The notes below the pieces were generated by a model. The model was not told the origin of the DNA. It saw only the letters and a program-made list of their open reading frames with translations, and ran no database searches. From contig JAFGFM010000171.1 in assembly GCA_016931115.1 (NCBI GenBank), positions 1-32,308 of the forward strand: a DNA stretch of 32,308 bases. The letters are read 5' to 3'. Position numbers and translations under genes: made by a program. Shown here in pieces: positions 9,607 through 20,108 of this stretch. How positions within the stretch are numbered: position 1 is the stretch's first letter; each line of letters opens with the position of its first letter. Source of the DNA: Deltaproteobacteria bacterium (GTDB lineage Bacteria; Desulfobacterota; DSM-4660; Desulfatiglandales; HGW-15).

Positions 9607-9625
9607 CCTGCTGCCCTGCAGCAGG
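9607..9625 (+). other. Hairpin between mreB and mreC, possible partial terminator
   Basis: Perfect 8-bp stem CCTGCTGC / GCAGCAGG around a CCT loop, followed by GTATTTCATTTC, a T-rich but interrupted tail. A weaker CCGGT/ACCGG hairpin lies just after the mreB stop (about 9533-9549). Together they could attenuate transcription into mreCD (inference). Confidence 0.5.
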
Positions 9626-9674
9626 GTATTTCATTTCAATTCTGATATATCGGCTCAGGAGGCTTACATTCCAA

Positions 9675-10520
9675 TTGCTTTCAGATAAGAGGATAACAAG
9701 AATCTGGATATTGGTTTTTCTGATATTCCTTGCCCTGATATTTCTTTCCTCTAATGCCGGGAAGTCAAAATCATGGAATCCTGTAGTAAAGGTGTTAATT
9801 GAGCTTCTTGCCCCTGTTCAGAAATCAGTAAAGGAAGGCGTTAATTATTCAACAGGTTTATGGGATAAATATGTAGCGCTTATAGGCACACATGAGGAGA
9901 ATAAAAGGCTTAAGGCTGAAATCAACAGGCTTGTTATTGAAAATTCCAGGCACAGGGAGTTGATTTCAACCTATGAACGCATCCAGAATATGTTAAAGGC
10001 AAGAGATTTCGCTGCGGGAGATTATCTGGCCGCTCAGGTAATAGGACGTGATCCGACCGGGTGGTTCAAGTCTGTTATTATTGACAGGGGTAAAAATTCA
10101 GGCATAAAGGAAAGTATGCCTGTTGTTAATGCGGATGGGGTTGTAGGGCAGATTGTTTCGGTGTCATATCATTATTCAAAGGTGCTGCTGCTGATAGACC
10201 AGAACAGTGCTGTTGATTGTATTATTGAACGGTCCCGTGACAGCGGGATTGTTAAAGGTATTTCTTCTGAGAAATGTACACTTGATTATGTGCTTAAAAC
10301 CAGTGATGTACGTCCGGGAGATACTGTTATAACGTCCGGGCTTGACCGGGTATTTCCGAAGGGTAATCATATCGGAAAGGTTATCGAGGTTAAGGATGCG
10401 CCTGGTGGACTTTTTAAGGATATAAAAATAAAACCATCAGTTGACTTTGCAAGACTTGAAGAAGTTCTGGTAATATTGAGGGAGGACCCGCTATTAAACT
10501 CTTCGAACGAAAAGCAGTAA
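9675..10520 (+). CDS. mreC: Rod-shape-determining protein MreC
   Basis: Bitopic inner-membrane protein whose periplasmic domain scaffolds the elongasome. 281 aa: one membrane segment (about residues 9-26), a coiled-coil helix (about 70-112), then the two beta-barrel MreC domain with typical ARDFAAGDYLAAQVIGRDP, VINRG-like VIIDRGKNSGIK and GVVGQI segments and a TSGLDRVFPKG motif. The only plausible start is TTG, with AGGAGG ending 12 bases upstream, a slightly long spacing. The 3' end overlaps the start of mreD. Confidence 0.93.
   Translation: MLSDKRITRIWILVFLIFLALIFLSSNAGKSKSWNPVVKVLIELLAPVQKSVKEGVNYSTGLWDKYVALIGTHEENKRLKAEINRLVIENSRHRELISTYERIQNMLKARDFAAGDYLAAQVIGRDPTGWFKSVIIDRGKNSGIKESMPVVNADGVVGQIVSVSYHYSKVLLLIDQNSAVDCIIERSRDSGIVKGISSEKCTLDYVLKTSDVRPGDTVITSGLDRVFPKGNHIGKVIEVKDAPGGLFKDIKIKPSVDFARLEEVLVILREDPLLNSSNEKQ
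10481..10495 (+). promoter_or_regulatory. Ribosome binding site and ATT start codon of mreD
   Basis: A perfect GGAGG at 10481-10485 sits 7 bases before ATT at 10493-10495, in frame with mreD. The frame is closed by TGA at 10457-10459, and no ATG, GTG or TTG occurs between that stop and the TTG at 10640, which would truncate the first membrane segments. The site therefore argues for initiation at ATT (or, less likely, CTG at 10529). Confidence 0.65.
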
Positions 10521-11023
10521 TCAATATCCTGCTTGTCTGGTCTATATCTGTCATCTTTATATTAATCAAAGGTAATCTGTTACACTCATCGCTCACAAAA
10601 GGGATAGATATTGATCTTGTAATAATTTTTACAGTTTTTTTGCTCGCCTCAGGTGAGTCAAGTCCTGGTATATTTGTCTTTTGCCAGGGTTTTTTGCTGG
10701 ATATCCTTTCAGGCGGTGTAATAGGGTTGCATACCTTTCTCTATCTGATTGTCTATTGTATTATCCGACTGCTTTCCCATCCTGTTGATCTGTTTTCGCC
10801 TGCAGGCAGGACATCGGTCATTTTTATAGCTGTTATGGCAAAAGAGCTGCTGCTGGTATTACTTCTTAATCTTTTTTCTCTTCATAATGATTTTTCTCTG
10901 GACTCTTTATATAAATTTTGTATTTCATCGATTATAACAAGTATAATATCCATATTTATTCTTCATTTTTTCAAGATCACCCCTTCAGAGATCCCGCGTG
11001 GAGGTAAAGATGAAGAAAAATAA
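10493..11023 (+). CDS. mreD: Rod-shape-determining protein MreD
   Basis: Small polytopic inner-membrane partner of MreC in the elongasome. Read from ATT at 10493 the product is 176 aa, beginning (M)KLFERKAVINILLVW and containing about five hydrophobic segments, which fits the family's usual 160-180 residues. The family-like region LLASGESSPGIFVFCQGFLLD lies near residues 50-70. Starting at the first ordinary codon (TTG 10640) would give only 127 aa and lose a membrane segment. It overlaps mreC by 28 bases, and the GGAGG lies inside mreC, so translation is probably coupled. Identity rests on hydropathy and position; MreD sequences are poorly conserved. Confidence 0.85.
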   Translation: MKLFERKAVINILLVWSISVIFILIKGNLLHSSLTKGIDIDLVIIFTVFLLASGESSPGIFVFCQGFLLDILSGGVIGLHTFLYLIVYCIIRLLSHPVDLFSPAGRTSVIFIAVMAKELLLVLLLNLFSLHNDFSLDSLYKFCISSIITSIISIFILHFFKITPSEIPRGGKDEEK

Positions 11024-11053
11024 TGGTAACATTCAATATATGTTTATTTTAAG

Positions 11054-12883
11054 GTGCAACATTTGAGAACTTCAGGATTTGACCCTATTCTGGCCGAGAT
11101 AATTGGCAGGCGCTTAAGGATTGTAACAGTCTTTGTTATCTTTTTTATTGCCATCCTTATTTCAAGACTCTGGTTTCTCCAGATTATCAAAGGTCCCATG
11201 TACAGGGTAAAATCAGAAAACAACAGGATACATCTTCAGAGCATCCCCCCTTTCAGAGGTCTTATTATGGATCGGAACGGCGAGCTGTTAGTTGATAACA
11301 GACCTTCCTATGACCTTTATGTTATACCTGAAGATATAAAGGATCCTGAAGAGCTTCTTCTAAAACTAAGGCCTTTGATATCTTTAGACCCGGCCCAGTC
11401 CGAGGGCTTTTTAAAAAAAATAAAAACCGGGCGCTCTTTTAATCCAGTTTTACTCAAAAAGAATATGTCCAGGGAAGAGCTTGCAGTAATTGAGGTGAAC
11501 CGTTTTAATCTTCCAGGGGTGTTTCCAGAACCCAGTTCCCAGCGCAATTATATCTATGACACCTTTGCATCACATATCATAGGATACCTTGGGGAAATAG
11601 ACGAAAGACAGCTTAAAAGCGGGAAATACATGCGGAACCGTCAGGGTGACCTGATCGGTCAATATGGGATAGAGGGGATCTGGCAGAATGAACTGAATGG
11701 AAGGAGCGGAGGGAGACAGGTTGAGGTGGATGCTGTTGGCAGGAAACTAAGGACCATATCAGAAAAACCGCCAGTACCAGGGTACAATATCTATCTCACA
11801 ATTGATAAAGGTCTACAGTTGATTGCTGAGGAATCCCTTAAAGGTAAAACCGGCGCGATTGTGGCCCTTGATCCGAATAATGGTGAGGTGCTGGCACTTG
11901 CAAGCAGCCCGGTCTTTGAACCCAAAAAATTCGTGACAGGTATCAAACAAGAAGAATGGAACACTCTGAGAACCAGCAAAGAGTCCCCTCTTCAGAACAG
12001 GGCAATCAGGGGGCAATATCCGCCCGGGTCTATTTATAAAATAATTGTGGCACTTGCAGGGCTTGAAGAGGGTGTCATAGACCCCAAGGAGGAGTTATAC
12101 TGTCCCGGCTATTATAAACTTGGAGACCATACTTTCGGATGCTGGAAAAAGGGTGGTCATGGCAGCGTTAATCTGCACAATGCAATACGGGAGTCCTGTG
12201 ATGTTTATTTTTACCGCACAGGAAGAAAGCTAGGCATTGATAAAATAGCACACTATTCCAGGATGTTTGGTCTGGGGAGAAAGATTGGTATAGACTTGGA
12301 TAATGAAGAGGCTGGTCTGATACCTGATTCAAACTGGAAAAAGCGGAGGTTTGGTGTAGCATGGCAGCAGGGTGAAACCCTATCATGTGCAATAGGGCAA
12401 AGCTATGTTAATGTCACACCTGTTCAAATGGCCAGCATGATATCCATTGTTTTTAATGGTGGCTTGATTTATAAACCAAGGGTGGTAAAAATGGTGGTCA
12501 GCGATGAGAGTAAAATTATTCAAATTGCCCCGGAGCAGCCTGAAAAGATCGATATCAAAAGTGAAAACATTGAGATTGTTAAACAGGCCCTTATAGCAGT
12601 AGTAAATGATCCAAAAGGTACAGGTAAAAATGCAAGGGTTAATGGGGTAACTGTTGCTGGAAAGACAGGCACAGCGCAGGTGATCAATCTTAAAAAGGCA
12701 AAGAGCCTGACCATTGAAGGTGAAATTCCTGAAGAATATAAAGATCATGGATGGTTTGTGGCTATAGCCCCAGCTGTGGATCCAAAAATCGCAATTGCAG
12801 TACTTATAGAACACGGGGAAAGCGGCAGCGGTGCAGCTGCCCCTGTTGCAGGCAAACTTATTTCCCATTACTTGAAAAAATAA
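11054..12883 (+). CDS. mrdA: Penicillin-binding protein 2 (elongasome transpeptidase)
   Basis: Monofunctional class B PBP that cross-links peptidoglycan during cell elongation, working with RodA. 609 aa from GTG: cytoplasmic tail, one membrane segment (about 22-42), a PBP dimerisation domain (about 60-235) and a transpeptidase domain. Active-site motifs seen: SxxK as SIYK with nucleophile Ser326, SxD as Ser381-Cys-Asp383 in ESCDVYFYRTG, and KTG at 537-539 in GKTGTAQV. A TTG at 11063 with AAGG eight bases upstream is a better-supported start than the GTG and would remove three residues. It sits between mreD and rodA, 18 bases before the latter. Confidence 0.95.
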   Translation: MQHLRTSGFDPILAEIIGRRLRIVTVFVIFFIAILISRLWFLQIIKGPMYRVKSENNRIHLQSIPPFRGLIMDRNGELLVDNRPSYDLYVIPEDIKDPEELLLKLRPLISLDPAQSEGFLKKIKTGRSFNPVLLKKNMSREELAVIEVNRFNLPGVFPEPSSQRNYIYDTFASHIIGYLGEIDERQLKSGKYMRNRQGDLIGQYGIEGIWQNELNGRSGGRQVEVDAVGRKLRTISEKPPVPGYNIYLTIDKGLQLIAEESLKGKTGAIVALDPNNGEVLALASSPVFEPKKFVTGIKQEEWNTLRTSKESPLQNRAIRGQYPPGSIYKIIVALAGLEEGVIDPKEELYCPGYYKLGDHTFGCWKKGGHGSVNLHNAIRESCDVYFYRTGRKLGIDKIAHYSRMFGLGRKIGIDLDNEEAGLIPDSNWKKRRFGVAWQQGETLSCAIGQSYVNVTPVQMASMISIVFNGGLIYKPRVVKMVVSDESKIIQIAPEQPEKIDIKSENIEIVKQALIAVVNDPKGTGKNARVNGVTVAGKTGTAQVINLKKAKSLTIEGEIPEEYKDHGWFVAIAPAVDPKIAIAVLIEHGESGSGAAAPVAGKLISHYLKK

Positions 12884-12901
12884 AGGAAGGCGCGAATACT
12901 C

Positions 12902-14002
12902 ATGTTTGACAGAAGGCTGATTCAGAATTTTGACTGGGTTTTAGTGCTTTTGCTCCTGCTGATCACAGCGGTCAGCCTTATAAACCTTTACAGTGCAACC
13001 TATCCGATATGGGATGCAGGGGGACGTAATATTTTCCTGAAACAGATATACTGGTTCCTGATAGGTTTTGCCTTCTTCTTTATAATAGTCCTGTTTGATT
13101 ATCATATTATCGAGCGTATGGCATATCCCATTTATATCTTATCTCTGGGGCTTCTTGTTGTTGTTCTTATTATAGGTAAGGTGTTTTCCGGTTCACAGAG
13201 CTGGATCAGCCTGGGAGGAATAACATTTCAGCCTTCTGAATTTTCAAAGGTTGCCCTTGTAATCATCCTTTCAAAATATTTTGCGGGTCAGGAATATACA
13301 GAGTACAGGCTCAGGGACCTCTGGCGACCTTTTTTGCTTGTTGCCATCCCTTTTTTATTGATTATAAAACAACCGGATCTGGGCACAGCCCTTATGCTTT
13401 TTATTATTTCATCATCAATAATCATTTTTATGAAGGTAAACTGGCGTTCATTGCTGATTGTATTTTTCATGACAGCCCCGGTAATCCCCTTTATATGGTT
13501 TACACTGAAGGATTATCAGCAGAAGAGGATACTTACCTTTATCAACCCTGAAAATGACCCTCTGGGTTCAGGGTATAATATCATCCAGTCAATGATCGCT
13601 GTAGGGTCAGGATTTCTTTGGGGGAAAGGTTATCTCAAGGGTACACAGACAAGGCTGCATTTTTTACCGGAACAGCATTCGGATTTTGCATTTTCCGTTC
13701 TTGCTGAGGAGTGGGGTTTTGCCGGATCATTTAGCCTGATTTTACTTTATCTGATCCTGATTCTGTGGGGCCTCAATATTGCCAAAAACTCAAAGGATAT
13801 GTTCGGGTCTGTTCTTTCTATCGGCATTGTCTCCATTGTATTCTGGCAGCTTGTAATAAATATAAGTATGACCATAGGCCTCCTCCCTGTTGTCGGTATC
13901 CCTCTTGTATTTTTCAGTTCAGGCGGATCATCCATTATCAGCACTATGATCGGGATGGGCCTTTTAATGAGTATAAGCATGAGACGATTCATGTTTCAGT
14001 AG
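12902..14002 (+). CDS. rodA: Peptidoglycan glycosyltransferase RodA
   Basis: SEDS-family polymerase that extends glycan strands from lipid II during elongation, paired with PBP2. 366 aa with about ten membrane segments. Family features: GGITFQPSEFSKVALVIILS, IKQPDLGTALM, the loop LGSGYNIIQSMIAVGSG with GKGYLKGTQTRLHFLPEQHSDF (written here in two parts), and the C-terminal GIPLVFFSSGGSS. The ATG follows AGGAAGG. This is the last gene of the rod-shape operon; a weak terminator follows. Confidence 0.96.
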   Translation: MFDRRLIQNFDWVLVLLLLLITAVSLINLYSATYPIWDAGGRNIFLKQIYWFLIGFAFFFIIVLFDYHIIERMAYPIYILSLGLLVVVLIIGKVFSGSQSWISLGGITFQPSEFSKVALVIILSKYFAGQEYTEYRLRDLWRPFLLVAIPFLLIIKQPDLGTALMLFIISSSIIIFMKVNWRSLLIVFFMTAPVIPFIWFTLKDYQQKRILTFINPENDPLGSGYNIIQSMIAVGSGFLWGKGYLKGTQTRLHFLPEQHSDFAFSVLAEEWGFAGSFSLILLYLILILWGLNIAKNSKDMFGSVLSIGIVSIVFWQLVINISMTIGLLPVVGIPLVFFSSGGSSIISTMIGMGLLMSISMRRFMFQ

Positions 14003-14018
14003 CAGAATCAGCAATCAT

Positions 14019-14048
14019 ATGCCTTGCCTTGAATCAGTAGGCATTTTT
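14019..14048 (+). terminator. Weak terminator after rodA
   Basis: A 6-bp stem ATGCCT / AGGCAT with a 14-base loop, directly followed by TTTTT. The short stem and large loop make it weak, so some read-through into the bactofilin gene is possible. Confidence 0.4.
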
Positions 14049-14107
14049 GCTTGCTTTAAAAGGGCCGTTATGGTATTTCACCAAAAAAAATAAAAAAGGG
14101 GAATAGC

Positions 14108-14476
14108 ATGAAAAACAAAGATGAACTGAATGCATTCCTGACCAAGGACACGGAATTTGAAGGTAAATTATCCTTTAAAGGTTTCGTAAGAATTGACGGG
14201 AGATTTACCGGAGAAATAGTCTCGGAAGGCACATTGAGCGTTGGAGAATCAGCAGTAATCCGCTCTGATATACATGTTTCAAATATAATCATCAGCGGTG
14301 AAATCAGAGGCAATATTATAGCCGATAAGAAAATACAGATCCATGCCCCGGGTAAGGTCTTCGGCAATATCCAGGCCCCTGCTGTAATTATAGAGGAAGG
14401 CGTTATCTTTGAAGGTAATTGCCGAATGCAGAAGGTTGATAAAGATCAGGATAAAAAACTTGCTGTAGTCAGCTGA
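14108..14476 (+). CDS. Bactofilin family protein
   Basis: Polymer-forming cytoskeletal protein with a single right-handed beta-helix domain (formerly DUF583). 122 aa. The domain spans about residues 8-108 with the repeating short strand pattern, including FKGFVRIDGRFTGEIVSEG, GEIRGNIIADKKIQIHAPG and GKVFGNIQAP; the lysine-rich tail is short. The ATG follows AAGGGGAATAGC. Its place directly after rodA and before the ATP synthase operon is consistent with a cell-shape or localisation role, but no specific partner can be read. It may share transcripts with either neighbour. Confidence 0.92.
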   Translation: MKNKDELNAFLTKDTEFEGKLSFKGFVRIDGRFTGEIVSEGTLSVGESAVIRSDIHVSNIIISGEIRGNIIADKKIQIHAPGKVFGNIQAPAVIIEEGVIFEGNCRMQKVDKDQDKKLAVVS

Positions 14477-14559
14477 ATTTGAATAAATTGACCGGGTGTT
14501 TTTCTTTTGCCTTCCTTTCAAATACAGATATTCAATCCTGATTTTTTAATGAGAGTATT

Positions 14560-14988
14560 ATGCCTGAAATAAACTATACTGTTATTATCCAGATAGTAAA
14601 CTTTATCCTGCTTCTTTTTCTGCTCAATGTCATAGTCTACAGGCCGATCAAAGGTGTGCTCAGCAATCGACAGGAAGAAATTGATTCTGCTGCAATATTG
14701 ACTGAAGAGTGGACAAAAAAAATAGAAAGCTATTCCCTTGAGATAGAAGAAAAAATTGGTAATGCAAAAAAACAGGGCGCAAAAGAACGTCTAAGCATCA
14801 GGAATTCTGGCATTTCGCATGAGAAAGAGCTGTTTCAGGATGCAAGTTTGCAGGTTGAAAGAGAAATAGACAGTGCCAGAAATGAGATCAGGGAGAAGAT
14901 AGAGAGGGCCAGGGCATCTCTTCAGGGGGAAATAGAAAGTTTCTCAAAAGAACTGGCGGAAAAAATACTCGGGAGATCCCTGGTGTGA
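14560..14988 (+). CDS. atpF': ATP synthase F0 subunit b' (peripheral stalk)
   Basis: One of two b-type stalk subunits that tie F1 to F0 in the inner membrane. 142 aa: membrane helix at about residues 8-28 (FILLLFLLNVIVYRPIKGVL, the typical b/b' start), then a long charged coiled-coil to the C-terminus. It begins the atpF'-F-H-A-G-D-C cluster and overlaps atpF by 4 bases. The separate b' and b genes resemble cyanobacterial and deltaproteobacterial operons. Confidence 0.9.
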   Translation: MPEINYTVIIQIVNFILLLFLLNVIVYRPIKGVLSNRQEEIDSAAILTEEWTKKIESYSLEIEEKIGNAKKQGAKERLSIRNSGISHEKELFQDASLQVEREIDSARNEIREKIERARASLQGEIESFSKELAEKILGRSLV

Positions 14989-15644
14989 TGCATTATAAAA
15001 AAAGATATAAGGTATTTATTGCGGTTTTATGTGCCCTTTTTTTTATACTGGCGGCCCCTTTATACAGCAGTGAACCCGCTAACCCTTCAGTTAACCATCA
15101 GACAGATGCCAATCCTGTGGATGAGTCAGGCCATGAAAAGAGTCATTCATCTGACAGGAGCGGTGATTATTTAGACCTTTTATATCGCTTTATAAACTTC
15201 GGGGTGCTTATTGTAATCCTCGTAATAGTATTTAGAAAGGCTAGGATTTCCCATTACTTTGAAGCCAGGAGCGAAGAGATCGCAAAAAGGATGGCGGACC
15301 TTAAAAGGGACAAAGATGAGGTGGAAAAGAGATATAAAGAGATTGAGGGTCAGTTAAAAAGCATAGCAGAACAGAGCAGAGATATCATAGCGCAGTGCCG
15401 GAAAGAGGGGATCGCTGAAAAAGAGAGGATCATTTTAGGCGCAAAGGAGAGGGTCAGGCAGATCCTGGAGCAGGCGGAAACAACCATACAGAGGGAAGTT
15501 GAATCTGCAACAGGTGAATTGAGGCAGGAAATACTGGAGAGGGCATCACAAAGGGCACAGGAGATCCTGGCAGGAGAAATTGGAGAGAAAGAACAGGACA
15601 GCATGGTATATGAATTTATGGAAAAGATAGGCAGGGTGAAATGA
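14985..15644 (+). CDS. atpF: ATP synthase F0 subunit b
   Basis: Peripheral stalk subunit. 219 aa from GTG (ATG at 14988 is one codon later and equally possible). Unlike E. coli b (156 aa), it has an extra leader: a hydrophobic, signal-like segment (about residues 10-28, ending LAAPLYSSEP), a polar His/Ser/Asp-rich linker (30-58), then the usual membrane helix (about 64-82, LYRFINFGVLIVILVIVFRK) and a coiled-coil. This long form is familiar in deltaproteobacterial ATP synthases. It overlaps both b' (4 bases) and atpH (4 bases). Confidence 0.92.
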   Translation: MMHYKKRYKVFIAVLCALFFILAAPLYSSEPANPSVNHQTDANPVDESGHEKSHSSDRSGDYLDLLYRFINFGVLIVILVIVFRKARISHYFEARSEEIAKRMADLKRDKDEVEKRYKEIEGQLKSIAEQSRDIIAQCRKEGIAEKERIILGAKERVRQILEQAETTIQREVESATGELRQEILERASQRAQEILAGEIGEKEQDSMVYEFMEKIGRVK

Positions 15645-16201
15645 GCAGTTCAAGGATCTCCAAAAGATATGCAAAGGCTCTTTTTATCCTTGGACAGGAG
15701 GATGGCTCTTTTATAACCTATGGTAAGGAACTTGAAGAGTTTAGAAATTTTTATACTGAAAACCCTGATTTCAGAAACGCCTTATCAAATACAGTATATA
15801 AACTTGAGGAAAGAAGAAATGTATTAAATTATGTGCTGAATAAAAGCGGTTTTTGCGGGATTGTGAAGAATTTTTTTCATCTTCTCCTGGAAAAAAACAG
15901 GATAAATATCATAAAGGAGATAACTGAAAAATATGCCGCCTTCACTGATGAGGCCATGGAGATTACCAATGCCGAGATTATTACAGCCAGGCCTTTACGG
16001 TATGATACATTGCAGAAGGTGATAAACTCGCTTAAGGAAATGACATCAAAGGATATAAGGTCAAAGGTAATTGAAGAGCCCGGTCTGATAGGCGGTATTG
16101 TGGTAAAAATAGGGGATATTGTTATGGATGGCAGCGTAAAGGCCCAGTTTAAAGGGCTTAAAGAATCTTTTAAAAGGGGTGGGCAGACCTCATGGAAATA
16201 A
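15641..16201 (+). CDS. atpH: ATP synthase F1 subunit delta
   Basis: Connects the b stalk to the top of the alpha3beta3 hexamer. 186 aa, standard length. It begins [18 protein letters not shown], matching the family's RYAKAL start, and ends with [23 protein letters not shown], the conserved C-terminal signature. ATG overlaps the atpF stop (ATGA), and its own 3' end overlaps atpA by 10 bases, indicating coupled translation. Confidence 0.95.
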   Translation: MSSSRISKRYAKALFILGQEDGSFITYGKELEEFRNFYTENPDFRNALSNTVYKLEERRNVLNYVLNKSGFCGIVKNFFHLLLEKNRINIIKEITEKYAAFTDEAMEITNAEIITARPLRYDTLQKVINSLKEMTSKDIRSKVIEEPGLIGGIVVKIGDIVMDGSVKAQFKGLKESFKRGGQTSWK

Positions 16202-17706
16202 AAGCAGAAGAGATAAGTCAGGTTATTAGAGAGCAGATCAAGGATTATGAAAAAAAGATGAAGGTCAGCGAGACAGGCGTTGTACTTTCAGTCGGTGACG
16301 GCGTTGCCAGGGTGCACGGGGTACAGAATGCAATGGCAATGGAGATGCTTGAATTCCCGGGCGGGATTTACGGCCTTTGCCTTAACCTTGAAGAGGACAA
16401 TGTCGGTGTTGCTATTATGGGCGATGACTCAAAAATAAAAGAGGGTGACATCGTAAAAAGAACCGGTAGAATCGCTGAGATACCTGTTGGAGAGGCAGTC
16501 CTTGGGAGGGTTATTGATGCGGTCGGTAACCCCCTTGACGGTAAAGGCCCAATAAACGCAAAGGAATACAGAAGACTTGAAATGGTCGCCCCTGGTGTTA
16601 TCGCCCGAAAACCTGTTACAGAGCCCATGTATACCGGGATAAAGGCCATAGACGCCATGACCCCTGTTGGCAGGGGACAGAGGGAGCTTATCATCGGTGA
16701 CAGGCAGATCGGGAAGACTGCGATAGCTGTTGATGCAATCTTAAATCAGAAAGATACAGATATCTTCTGCATCTATGTTGCAATAGGACAGAAAAAATCA
16801 ACTGTTGCGCAGGTTGTTGATGTACTGGAGAAGGCAGGGGCAATGAAATACACAACCGTAGTTGCTGCCTGTGCAAGTGATCCTGCCACCCAGCAGTACA
16901 TGGCCCCCTATGCAGGATGTTCAATTGGTGAATACTACAGGGACAGCGGCAGGCATGCCCTTATCATATATGATGACCTGTCAAAACAGGCGGTTGCATA
17001 CAGACAGATATCACTGCTTTTAAGAAGACCGCCCGGAAGAGAGGCCTTTCCCGGTGATATATTTTATAACCATTCAAGGCTCTTAGAGAGGGCCGCAAAG
17101 CTTAATGATGAACTTGGAGGCGGCTCTCTTACCGCACTTCCCATTATTGAAACCCAGGCAGGTGATGTTTCTGCCTATATCCCTACCAATGTTATTTCAA
17201 TCACTGATGGTCAGGTATATCTTGAACCGAACCTCTTCTTTTCAGGTATTCGGCCTGCCATCAATGTGGGTCTGTCAGTATCAAGGGTGGGAGGGGCGGC
17301 CCAGACAAAGGCAATGAAAAAGGTTGCAGGCACACTCCGTACAGAGATGGCCCAGTTCAGGGAACTTGAGGCGTTTGCCCAGTTCGGAAGTGATCTGGAC
17401 AAGGCGACCCTTCAGCAGATCAACAGGGGCAGAAGGCTGGTTGAGGTGCTTAAACAACCGCAGTACCAGCCCATCTCCTCCGAAAAAGAGGTAATGATAC
17501 TTTTTGCCGCTGCAAACGGGTATCTTGATAAATGGCCTGAAAACAGTATATCTGAATACGAATCCCGAATGCTTGAAGAGATATCAGTAAAAAGGCCTGA
17601 GTTACTCTCCGAGATCAGGGAGAAGGGGCAGATCAGTGATGACCTGGAGAGCAGGCTGAAGTCCTTTCTGGATGGTTTTGAGATTGAATTTCAGCCATCA
17701 GCATAG
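16192..17706 (+). CDS. atpA: ATP synthase F1 subunit alpha
   Basis: Non-catalytic nucleotide-binding subunit of F1. 504 aa. It carries the beta-barrel N-domain ([13 protein letters not shown]), the P-loop GDRQIGKT (Ile where many homologues have Thr), the Asp-containing segment [15 protein letters not shown], and the arginine-finger signature [17 protein letters not shown]. The C-terminal helical domain is complete. It overlaps the end of atpH and is followed by a 79-base gap with no visible signal before atpG. Confidence 0.98.
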   Translation: MEIKAEEISQVIREQIKDYEKKMKVSETGVVLSVGDGVARVHGVQNAMAMEMLEFPGGIYGLCLNLEEDNVGVAIMGDDSKIKEGDIVKRTGRIAEIPVGEAVLGRVIDAVGNPLDGKGPINAKEYRRLEMVAPGVIARKPVTEPMYTGIKAIDAMTPVGRGQRELIIGDRQIGKTAIAVDAILNQKDTDIFCIYVAIGQKKSTVAQVVDVLEKAGAMKYTTVVAACASDPATQQYMAPYAGCSIGEYYRDSGRHALIIYDDLSKQAVAYRQISLLLRRPPGREAFPGDIFYNHSRLLERAAKLNDELGGGSLTALPIIETQAGDVSAYIPTNVISITDGQVYLEPNLFFSGIRPAINVGLSVSRVGGAAQTKAMKKVAGTLRTEMAQFRELEAFAQFGSDLDKATLQQINRGRRLVEVLKQPQYQPISSEKEVMILFAAANGYLDKWPENSISEYESRMLEEISVKRPELLSEIREKGQISDDLESRLKSFLDGFEIEFQPSA

Positions 17707-17785
17707 AGGGCTGCATTTGAATGGAATATTCTAATGTTGAAAACAGACATCGCAAACCTGCAACAGGCAGGCCTGGATAAATAAC

Positions 17786-18658
17786 ATGGCTGCACTTAGA
17801 GATATTAAGATAAAAATAAAGGCAATTAAAAAAATAGAGCAGATCACAAGGGCAATGAGCATGGTTGCCAGCGCTAAACTGCGCAATACCCAGGGTAAAA
17901 TGGAGAGATTCTCACCATATGCGCGCAAGTTTGAAGAGATCATGGGCAACCTTGCAGGTCGAATAGACCCTGATGTCCATCCATTATTAATGAAAAGAGA
18001 GGGTGTCACAAATGTTGAACTCCTGCATTTTTCCTCTGACAAGGGCTTATGCGGTAGTTTTAACATGAATAATATAGCCCTTTGCGAAAAGTGGGTGAAT
18101 GAACAGAGAGAAAAACAGACTGGATATAAACTTAATCTTATTGGGAGAAAAGGACGGGAATATTTTACAAAGAGAGGCTTCAATATTTCATCATCTCATA
18201 TTCATGTTTACGGGAATGTGAATATCTCCTTTGTGAATAAGATGACGCAGGATTTTATCAGTAAATATATGAATGGTGAGATTAATGAACTTTACATGGT
18301 CTATTCCAGATTCATAAACCTCTCAAAACAGATTCCAACACTGGTAAAGTTGATCCCTGTAGAGCCTCCAAAGGCAGAAAAAGATTCAGGGGAGGCCTCT
18401 AATGAATACCTTTGTGAGCCAGGCATAAAAGAGCTGTTAGCCGTGCTGTTGCCAAAACATATCAGCGTACAGATCATGAATGCCTTTTTCCAGAACGAGG
18501 TCAGCGAATATGCTGCAAGGATGGCAGCAATGGATAATGCTAAAAAAAATTGTAAGGATATGGTTAAGGAGCTGACCCTGACATTCAACAAGGCAAGACA
18601 GGCGGCAATAACCGCTGAGCTTATGGATATTGTTGGCGGCGCTGAGGCCATATCATAA
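17786..18658 (+). CDS. atpG: ATP synthase F1 subunit gamma
   Basis: Central rotary shaft of F1. 290 aa, typical. Both terminal helices, the most conserved parts, are present: DIKIKIKAIKKIEQITRAMS at the start and TLTFNKARQAAITAELMDIV plus GGAEAIS at the end. The Rossmann-like middle shows SSDKGLCGSFN. It lies between atpA and atpD as in nearly all F-type operons. Confidence 0.97.
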   Translation: MAALRDIKIKIKAIKKIEQITRAMSMVASAKLRNTQGKMERFSPYARKFEEIMGNLAGRIDPDVHPLLMKREGVTNVELLHFSSDKGLCGSFNMNNIALCEKWVNEQREKQTGYKLNLIGRKGREYFTKRGFNISSSHIHVYGNVNISFVNKMTQDFISKYMNGEINELYMVYSRFINLSKQIPTLVKLIPVEPPKAEKDSGEASNEYLCEPGIKELLAVLLPKHISVQIMNAFFQNEVSEYAARMAAMDNAKKNCKDMVKELTLTFNKARQAAITAELMDIVGGAEAIS

Positions 18659-18663
18659 TTTAA

Positions 18664-20094
<1,431 letters not shown>

Positions 20095-20108
20095 GGGCAA
20101 AATTAATC

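Noticed and set aside
17731-18183. A 150-residue minus-strand open frame over atpG
   Set aside because: Antisense shadow of a well-conserved gene, with no ribosome binding site or family pattern; the same applies to long antisense frames over mreB, atpA, atpD and mrdA.
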